From contig JAZGTN010000085.1 in NCBI GenBank assembly GCA_037783415.1, positions 4,087,501-4,151,500 of the forward strand: a stretch of DNA of 64,000 nucleotides. Reading direction: 5' to 3'. Source of the stretch: Leptasterias polaris. Its lineage: Eukaryota; Echinodermata; Asteroidea; Forcipulatida; Asteriidae. A program made the position numbers and the translations under genes. Below the pieces are notes generated by a model. That model saw only the letters and a list, made by a program, of their open reading frames with translations. It was not told the DNA's origin and searched no databases. This document shows positions 57,005-64,000 of this stretch, piece after piece (the stretch's first letter is position 1; every line of letters starts with the position of its first letter).

Positions 57005-57352
57005 CGTAGCCCTTTAAGGGACAAGTGAGAAAAACAAAATTGAAAAGGTAAAAATAATAATCAAAAATCATTTGTTCCCTCGAAATTTAATTTCGTTCCC
57101 CCGAAATACTATTTCGTCCCCTCGAAATATCATTTCATTCCCCCGAAATATGTTTTCGTTCCTTCGAAATCATTTCGTTCCCCCGAAATATTATTTCGTC
57201 TTTCCCTCGAAATGTTATTTCGAGAGGACGAAATTTCGGGGGAACGAAATAGTATTTCGGGGGAACGAAACATTATTTCGAGGCAACGAAATAATGTTGG
57301 AATTTTTTTTTCCCTTTCCAATTTTTGTTTTAACCTGTCCCTTGAGGGGCTC
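57005..57352. mobile_element. Foldback TTCGTTCCCTCGAA element, copy B, at inversion junction
   Basis: Left flank and left end (CCCTTTAAGGGACAAGTGAG) match the foldback at 24,513. The right end (CCTGTCCCTTGAGGGGCTCC) and right flank match, in reverse, the truncated foldback at 28,587. About five units in each direction surround a turn near 57,220. Confidence 0.82.
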
Positions 57353-57435
57353 CCGTAGGATTTAGACTTTTGCTGAGTGATTTCATTACTAACATTGCTA
57401 TGCAAAAAATGGAGTTGTGCGCTGTTAAAAGTACA

Positions 57436-57639
57436 AAGTTATTTAATAGAACGAGCGCATACAAAAAATTGGTACACGGCCCATCGTGTAACACAGGTCA
57501 CGCCCCAGTTCACACAACCAACATTCTGTAAGGGGAAATTTGTATGCAATTTACCCATAGGGATTCGAACCCATGGTTGGCCAGCGCAGTTACGTATGTG
57601 TAATTAGAGTGCTCTCTCTTGTTCTATTATATAACTCTA
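57436..57639. mobile_element. About 200-bp TIR element, twin of 28,306-28,509
   Basis: Reverse complement of the copy A element, with inverted ends AGTTATTTAATAGAAC and GTTCTATTATATAACT and the same internal GGGATTCGAACCC. Confidence 0.6.
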
Positions 57640-58061
57640 TGCTGATGGCATTCACGCCGGACTGTCGAGCACTGGATGGCAGCATGCTAGCCGTAACACT
57701 CGGCTCTAATAACGTGGGATTTGAACGTCGCGTTTTCTGATGAACTGTCTTGTAAATTTACCGAAATTATTACTATGGCCAATCGTGTGAGTTTGGAATT
57801 ATATTTTAGAACCAATTTGTGATGAGTTTTAAGCGACGAGAAATGCCCAGGTGTATTGCCTTAGACTGTAGAGTGGAACCGCACAACCAATGCCGAACAC
57901 CATCTTTCCTTCCAACGACATGTTTTTGAGGTAAGGCTTAAAGGAACATTTCCCTATAGGGCCTACTGCTGGTTTATTATAAACACATTTGAAATACAGC
58001 AGCCGAAATGCTTCAACAATTATAAATTAACAAAAGATAATAAAAGGCAATTTCTAATAAA
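57640..58061. other. Inverted-segment flank with candidate exon at 57,822-57,930
   Basis: Reverse complement of 27,880-28,305. On the plus strand an ATG at 57,822 is followed by an open stretch up to near a consensus donor (TTTTTGAG then GTAAGG at 57,931), but the frame meets TGA just before it. See the twin at 27,990-28,100. Confidence 0.3.
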
Positions 58062-59084
58062 GGCTAAATTTCCGCAGCACGCCACCACTCTAGCTCCCTC
58101 AATATCTGGCCGATTACTCTAAATTTTAGTCTTACCTGTCAAGATGGGTTAACTGAATATATTCAGCAAAAAACAGGAAAATTGAACAATTCTAAAGGCC
58201 TTAAAAAGGCGTCAGAAAATCGCAAAAGCTTCGTCGAAAATAAACACCATTTTGTTTTCGTTTTCCTGCTGTGTGTGTGTCCGGGTAAATGTGCAATACT
58301 CCAATGAGTCGGTCATCGTTCATGCGCATTGGAAAATTCACCAGGACTTGTTGATTTATGGAATGGGTAAGCCAGCTATAGTGGCCTCTGATGTGATGAA
58401 CATACCCCCATTGAAGGATGATTCAAAAAAGGGAAATAATAGCCCGATATTGCCCTTATGAACATGAACTTAGGCCTACCCATGACTTGTACTAATGAAA
58501 TAATCCAAAAGAACCTTTCACGTGACTAATATGTAAATCAGGTTTTAGTTCATAAACTCCTGAATATTCAGTTTATGCAAAAAATTGACAATAACTGCCA
58601 ATTTTAATATTCATAGAAAATTAAATATTCATTATGACCTTTTACTAAACAGGTAATGGGAGAAATTTGTAGAACTATCAAACCACTTTTGGTATCAATC
58701 CCTCATAGCCTAGCGGTAAATAGGCTATGCTCTTGTGCATATAATGTATTCTCTCTTGATACAGGTTCAATTCCCGGTAAGTACATTGCATTATTTAATT
58801 GCTTGCAAATGTTCAATTCCTTCCTCAGAGAGTGAGTGAATGATGGGTAGAGGTAGTGGGGGAGGAGGAAAGAAGACTGGGGAAAGAAGCGTGTTTTTTA
58901 TTTTTCACATTTTAGAATTTTACTAAAAATAATATTTTTTTTAAATCGGTCCCCTATGAAAACTATTTATTTTACATTTTGGGGTACTAACCCTATCGAT
59001 AGAATACATCCTCAGGTGTATATTGGTAAAAAAAACAAAAAAAAAAACGTCCAGAAGGTGGTGGCGTGCTCCGGAAACTTTTCC
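58062..59084. mobile_element. 1,023-bp TIR element with 8-bp target duplication
   Basis: Inverted ends contain TTTCCGCAGCACGCCACCAC and GTGGTGGCGTGCTCCGGAAA. The 8-bp direct repeats CTAATAAA lie at 58,054-58,061 and 59,085-59,092, and copy A carries the single site (reverse complement near 27,868-27,876). A duplication of 8 bp fits hAT, P or Merlin elements; the superfamily is not decided. The internal frame at 58,252-58,461 is not recognised. Confidence 0.85.
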
Positions 59085-59092
59085 CTAATAAA

Positions 59093-59937
59093 TGTTTGCA
59101 TTTGATTTAAATTGAATGTTTAAAAATAATTAATAATAAAAAGAGTAACATGACCATGAAGGCTGAACACACACAAACAAAAGTAAGGGCGCCAAAATTA
59201 CAAAACAAATTTTTGTGGGATTTCTATAACTGTTATGCTCTACAGAACCAAAACTAGAGTGAAATTGTAGGGGTATAAGGGAGCACTTCTGGTCAACCTA
59301 AACATTTCCGTTTGTATTTGTCTTAAACAACCCTCTTTTCAGCGCTCTTGTTATGCCATTTATGACCTTTTTATTGTTATAAAATAACATGTGAGTGTAC
59401 AAACAAACATTGTCTGCCTGTAAATGGAAAACAAGTTTTAAACAATTCTAACAAACAGGGACACTCGGGGCACAATTCATCCTGGTTTATAAAGACGCAC
59501 GCAATCGTGAATATTTAAAAGACAAGTAGTAGCCAATCGGTTGTTTTTGAAAATCAACCAAAGTTTAGTAAATTTACTCAAATATACATTCAAAATTCAC
59601 GGGAGAATAATGAGTTTTTTTCAAAATTTATATAAATACAGATTTTTTTGATTTTTCTGGGTCGGAAAATGTGCCTTTGGCAGGGAGTGAGTTTGTCTTT
59701 CGATCTGACCATGAAAACATCGATATTATGGCCAACCGTACCCAACTCCAAACCCCGATTCAAAACCGTTTAAGACTGAAAACATTCTTTTCCTGCCACG
59801 CTTTCATTCAACAGAGCTACTGGTTTTGGGTTCGGTGCTCGCCGATTAACCAAATTCCACTGTGCCGCTGTGCAATGGACAATTTGGCTGACCGCAAAAT
59901 GGGTGTTTGTGTTAACAGTCACAATAGGATTAGCATA
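59093..59937. other. Inverted-segment flank, no gene seen
   Basis: Reverse complement of 26,561-27,465 minus the A-specific SINE. The homology ends abruptly at GGATTAGCATA. Confidence 0.6.
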
Positions 59938-60539
59938 CACTGTTAAAAATATCCGTATTTTTACGGATAAATTTTACGGAAACTGGTCCGTAAAAAGGTG
60001 AATACGGAAAAAGTTGCACAGAATCCGTATTTTTACGAATATTTTATTTTTGTCCGTTCTTGTACCATTAATTTTTTTCTAGGTTGACAAATATTTCAAG
60101 AATTACCACTTTTTTAGTAGATTCCTTCTAAGAATATCAATTTTAATCAAGTTGTATTTTTGTGCAAAAGAAAAAACCATAGTATTTATAAACAAAAGAA
60201 AAGAAAACAGTTTTTGTGTACATAGTGTTTGTACGAGGAGGAGATTGTTTTTGGAAAAACGGATTTGTTCCGTAACAAAAAGTTGTGATTTATAACTTCA
60301 AGCACAAAAATAATAAATAATTTTATTTTTAAACTTGTTGTTACTTTTCCATAATTATAAATATATATTATATCAAATCCAATTTTTAGATTTTGCATTT
60401 ACATGTTATTATATTTCCTATAATTATTATTTGTTTGTATTTATACACTATTACTTGAACGTGGTTAACAATTTTACCATTGCATGCCGGGTTTGAATGT
60501 CTAGAATCCAACCCTATATCCGTAACAACACGCGTGTGC

Positions 60540-60687
60540 CAGCGTCGTGCACATACTACTACTTGTGCAGCGCGGGAGGAGCAGACGATCAGGAAACCGC
60601 GGGCTGTGAAAAGTTAACTTTTCTTAACAACTTTATTGTAAAGACATCTAGATCATACCAGAACAACTTTTAGCTGAATCTGAAAGG
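60540..60687 (+). promoter_or_regulatory. Possible promoter and first exon region of the CACTA-like element
   Basis: CpG-containing stretch ending in a consensus donor (CTGAAAG then GTATGT at 60,688). It lies upstream of the acceptor-flanked exon at 61,996. Evidence is motif-level only. Confidence 0.25.
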
Positions 60688-61335
60688 TATGTACAATATT
60701 AAATATGAATACACCTTCATTTAAATGTGGTGACTGTTGACCAGGTGTTTTTTATCCAGATCCAGATATGAGCTAAACAAAATTAGTCTTCGGTCAACTA
60801 AAAATCAAGTTCAATGACAAAACTATTCTGACCAATGGCAATGACCAGGCAAGACCAAGACCTTTCTAGAATATAATATAGGCCTAAATGTGCAGTTTTT
60901 ATTTTTTTTATTTTAGTACTAACTAGGTCTATATGCTATGGCTTTGTTTTTGTCAACGCTTGTTTGATCTTCTCAAAAAAAATAATGTGACAAATTTGAC
61001 AAGTTTACAGACGAGTATGTACTGGCCCTGGCACTGTACTGTCTACTGGCACTAGTGGCAGTGGTGGCATGAGCAGTGGCAGGGCCAAGGCAAGGGGCTG
61101 ATGGAGTCCAGCTTAGTGAAAAAGTAAGTAGTGTAGTGTAGTGTAGTGTAGTGTAGTGTAGTGTAGAGTGTATAGTCTAAGATTAAGAAGGTAGTGTTAA
61201 CATGGTTAATGTCATCAGACATCCGTGTTACTGACTGAGTGTTACTGACTGAGTGTTAAACTGTTATTGTTAACAGGGCTAGCTCTGTTCCTTGCCATGC
61301 TTGCTCTATGTAAACAGTATGGCCTCTACTCTAGG
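60688..61335. other. Interior of CACTA-like element, no coding seen
   Basis: Contains a GTGTA microsatellite (61,132-61,167). Confidence 0.45.
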
Positions 61336-61783
61336 TAGACCCAGTAACTGGGGCGCTTGTATTTGTAAAATAGGGCCTACTTGTTTTTTTCGAAATGTTG
61401 ACATCTGCGGTCTTACTACTAGCACCCCACAGGTTATTATTGTATGTTTGGTCAAACAAAGTGATCCAACTCTCGGTTGTATTGACGGGTGCCCTGCCTC
61501 AATCGCGTAGTCGTCACTGTTAAGAAAGGCACCTGTCTAATCGACAGGTGCCCTGCCTCAACCACGTAACCGTCACGGTCGAGGCAGGGCACCTGTCAAA
61601 TTTTAGACAGGTGCCCTGCCTCAACCGTTACTGCTACGCAGTTGAGGAAGGGCACCCGTCGATACAACCGAGAGTCGGATTACTTTGTTTGACCATACGA
61701 TAATAACCTGGGGCGCTAGCTAGTACGACCGCAGATGTCAACATTTCGAAAAAACTTGTACAGCGCCCCAGTTACTGGGTCTA
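61336..61783. mobile_element. 448-bp foldback hAT-like MITE with nested palindromes
   Basis: The inverted ends TAGACCCAGTAACTGGGGCG and CGCCCCAGTTACTGGGTCTA have arms of about 160 bp. The centre holds four copies of GACAGGTGCCCTGCCTCAAC or its complement in alternating orientation. GCCTCTAC occurs immediately to the right (61,784-61,791) and, six bases removed, to the left (61,322-61,329), so an 8-bp target duplication is likely. Confidence 0.8.
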
Positions 61784-61995
61784 GCCTCTACGTACATGTA
61801 CACAACACAGTCATGACATTGACAGTGACTCAAACACAGACTGACACTCATGACAGATAGTGACTGGTTATCCAGTACTGACAAGTTACAAGAATGTCTG
61901 ACTAGTGACTGTGAGTCAGTGACAGTGGTACATGAATTAACCATACAAATTACAATGTTTACATAATTTTGTAAGCTCACTTTCTGTTTTTGCAG

Positions 61996-62128
61996 ATGTT
62001 CAACTTCAAGTGTCAAAAGAGTGGTGTGTGCTACCATGGGCATGAATCAACTTCTTTGAGTTTGTACGTGAGATACTACTTTCATGGACTTGTTGGAAAT
62101 TTGACACTTCCTTGTGCTGCTTTAGGGT
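61996..62128 (+). CDS. Candidate zinc-finger-type exon of a CACTA-like element
   Basis: The acceptor TTCTGTTTTTGCAG lies directly before an ATG at 61,996, and a consensus donor lies at 62,129 (GGGT then GTAAGT). The peptide M-F-N-F-K-C-Q-K-S-G-V-C, then L-Y-V-R-Y-Y-F-H, then L-P-C-A-A-L-G resembles the N-terminal Cys/His finger found in many animal CACTA-associated proteins (F-x-C-x-x-C, a Y-x-x-H segment, then x-C-x-x-x-x-C). One histidine of the usual pair is tyrosine here. If the donor is not used, the frame runs to a stop at 62,185-62,187. The link to a transposase is an inference; no catalytic domain is in the window. Confidence 0.35.
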
Positions 62129-62649
62129 GTAAGTACAGTTCATATACATGCGTAGATTGTACATTCACTTATTCTGGAGTTGCTTAATAAAAGGGATAAG
62201 GATCACTTGGTTTCTATATCAAAGCAATGCAATCTTAGATTTTAATAAGTTTTCCTGCAAGACTTAGTTGAGAGCGCAAAGCAAATTGTGATGTCAAGAC
62301 TGCATGCCAATATTCCAAAAGGCATGTACATGTATTTGTGTGCGTTACCACTCATTTACTTAAAATCTAACTAATTTGTTGCAGGGAACATGTATTCACC
62401 TAAGACTGAGCACTAAATTGCAATTGATGGCAATCATCAACTCAGTGAAGGCAGTTAAAGCTCTAACCTTGTTTGTGGCTAACTATGTTTTTGACATACA
62501 CTATTGCTAAGGAGGCATCCTGCACCCATGATTTTGTTCAGAGGTAAGTTGAATTTGATAGGAATGCAACAATCTTAACACTCAAAACAACTTGATTGTG
62601 AAACATTTAATATGTTGGTAAATTTTTATCCAACAAAAATATTTAACAC
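62129..62649. other. Intronic or interior sequence, no gene seen
   Basis: Another donor-like GAGGTAAGTT lies at about 62,540. No recognisable coding. Confidence 0.4.
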
Positions 62650-63203
62650 TGCACTTTGTTTTGATGGCCATGATGGGCTTTAAACACTCTGTCAAAGAAT
62701 TAAATTCAAAATCATTTTGCTTGCCTGGAAAGCTATGAATGATAGGGCTCCTCCCTATCTCAAAGAAATTCTCTCACCATATACGCCAACTCGCAATCTT
62801 CGCTCTACAAACCAACTTCTTTTAACTGTCCCTAATACAACCACTTCCAACGGCGTTCGCGCTTTTTCTGTATCTGCACCCACTCTCTGGAACTCTCTTC
62901 CTTTACATATCCGAGCTACAAAGTCTCTGGACATTTTCAAAACATTGCTAAAAACTCACCTGTTCAATATTTATTATGATTGACTATCTGTTTTGTTATT
63001 TTTTCCACTTGTTTTTGCCGACACATTTATGTAAATCTGTTTTATTCAATGTGCTCTTATTTCTTTCTAAGCTACGTAATTTGTAATCTTTTTGGTTACT
63101 CTTTCTGTTTTTTGTTTTTGTTTGGTTTTTATGCGCCTCGGAATAAGTTTAGTCTTAGATAGATGGCGCTTTACAAGTTTTAATTATTATTATTATTATT
63201 ATT
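62650..63203 (+). mobile_element. 5'-truncated CR1/L2-like LINE 3' end
   Basis: A polymerase C-terminal frame (62,690-62,983) is followed by a 3' UTR with ATGGCGCTTTACAAG and an ATT microsatellite at 63,183-63,203. Confidence 0.75.
62690..62983 (+). pseudogene. LINE reverse transcriptase C-terminal remnant
   Basis: The frame reads R-I-K-F-K-I-I-L-L-A-W-K-A-M-N-D-R-A-P-P-Y-L, then R-A-F-S-V-S-A-P-T-L-W-N-S-L-P, then F-K-T-L-L-K-T-H-L-F. These blocks are the same as in the LINE at 38,761-39,341 but in a different subfamily. The frame is intact to its stop, and the polymerase core is missing. Confidence 0.8.
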
Positions 63204-63898
63204 GAACCAGGCCGTCTGTTTGATGTCTTTGACACCTTGATTGTTATTGTACTTTTTTTATTGCATCCCTGATAATGTTTTTGTTTTTACTCTACACATT
63301 GTTGCTCTCTGCGACCTGCAAAAAAACAATCCACAGGTTAACTAATCAGGTTGGATCAAACCAACGACTCCCTGTATTCTAGAGCAGATGTCTTCCAAGC
63401 GAATACTTTAACTATCAGCAGAGGGCACAAACAATGTAATAATTGTATTAGGGTTAATAACAAAAGTGGTATGTACTGTACTTGTCAAAACAAAACCACC
63501 AAGCAAACAAACTAAAAAACAAACAATGTTGAACCATCACATTGTCATACTTTTGTTTATCAAAATGAGTGAATAATTATACTATTGTTTTTTCTCTTTC
63601 ATAGATTCTTCATTAGAATTAATCGAAGTGATGGATCCAAGTTGAAGATCTGGGGGTGAAGAAACAGGAAGGTCAAGTCAGTGGTAAATTCTTTGCTCTA
63701 GCCATTGCAACAATGACCCTCTTACTGCACAAATATTAATAAACAGTAGTTTGTATTGTTTTCAAATACTTTTTCTTCAGCTTTGACAGCACTTAAGCTA
63801 CAGACGGGAACAACATTCTCTGGAAAAATACACAGACTTTCTTTATCATGGACCTTTGGGGTTGAAACTGAAGTAACTACCAATCCTGTACTTTGTCT
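63204..63898. other. Interior of CACTA-like element, possible exons not resolved
   Basis: Two acceptor-like sites (TCTCTTTCATAG near 63,604; CTTTTTCTTCAG near 63,780) are followed by short stretches with early stops. No domain recognised. Confidence 0.35.
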
Positions 63899-64000
63899 TT
63901 AAAGGTATTATACAGGATTGGCAGAGCTGACAAAATAATCACAGACAGTGTTCATGTTTTGTGTAATCAACCACATACATGAAATAACAAACCTGTGAAA
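63899..64000. mobile_element. TTAA-type element, cut by the window end
   Basis: Starts TTAAAGGTATTATACAGGAT, matching 14,907-15,008 closely, including AACAAACCTGTGAAA at the edge. Confidence 0.75.

Larger units (their letters stand above)
37596..59937. repeat. Segmental duplication, copy B
   Basis: Counterpart of copy A; it starts in alignment with base 1 of the window inside TM1 of the GPCR and continues through the upstream flank. From 57,350 it matches A 28,600-26,561 in reverse orientation, ending exactly where a CACTA-like element begins. The leftward continuation, the receptor body at 36,249-37,595, presumably has its twin left of the window. Confidence 0.9.
59938..64000 (+). mobile_element. 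CACTA-like (EnSpm-type) element, left end and body; right end not in window
   Basis: Starts CACTGTTAAAAATATCCGTA, followed by many subterminal CCGTA / TACGG inverted motifs in the first 120 bp, as is typical of CACTA elements. It interrupts the duplication homology at 59,937/59,938. A zinc-finger-like exon lies at 61,996. No right terminus is visible, so the extent to 64,000 is an upper guess. Nested repeats lie at 61,336, 62,650 and 63,899. Confidence 0.5.

Overview
Eukaryotic, AT-rich, repeat-dense intergenic DNA from a marine invertebrate, probably an echinoderm. This is an inference from the style of the repeats (tRNA-derived SINEs, CR1/L2-like LINEs, TTAA-flanked elements) and from an amine-type GPCR; no sequence search was possible. 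There is no bacterial operon, rRNA or CRISPR array. The only full-length protein gene is a single-exon aminergic class A GPCR on the minus strand (36249-37790). The first 201 bases of the window are the 5' end of a second, paralogous copy of the same gene, which runs off the left edge.

The organising fact is a tandem segmental duplication. Copy A (about 1-28,600) and copy B (about 37,596-59,937) both begin in the 5' part of a GPCR gene and continue through its upstream, mostly non-coding flank. They are clearly alignable by eye but interrupted by insertions. Because the two copies serve as each other's 'before' picture, many transposons can be delimited exactly by their empty site in the other copy. 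The region between them (about 28,830-36,250) has no counterpart in the window.

Insertions only in copy A: a LINE 3' end (2,945-3,640); a 4.2 kb block holding two SINE families and a TTAA element (about 4,620-8,870); a 152-bp CCAAT-bearing MITE (10,741-10,892); a Tc1/mariner-like element nested inside its own relative (11,295-13,552); a 250-bp element with 9-bp target duplication (16,763-17,012); a 0.7 kb TIR element (23,330-24,032); and a SINE (27,466-27,841). Insertions only in copy B: an interrupted LINE (38,560-40,556); a block with a retroelement remnant, a MITE and a TTAA element (about 46,800-49,490); a TTAA/piggyBac-like MITE (50,478-51,161); a broken piggyBac transposon (52,490-54,604); a 1.02 kb element with 8-bp target duplication (58,062-59,084); and a CACTA-like element that starts at 59,938 and runs to or beyond the window end.

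Copy B also carries the segment equivalent to A 26,570-28,600 in inverted orientation. The junction lies in a foldback repeat built of TTCGTTCCCTCGAA units, suggesting inversion by recombination between foldbacks. Candidate splice-flanked exons (349-443 and 37,940-38,025; 26,106-26,230; 27,990-28,100 and 57,822-57,930; 61,996-62,128) are proposed from motifs only. Most other open frames are shadows of repeats.
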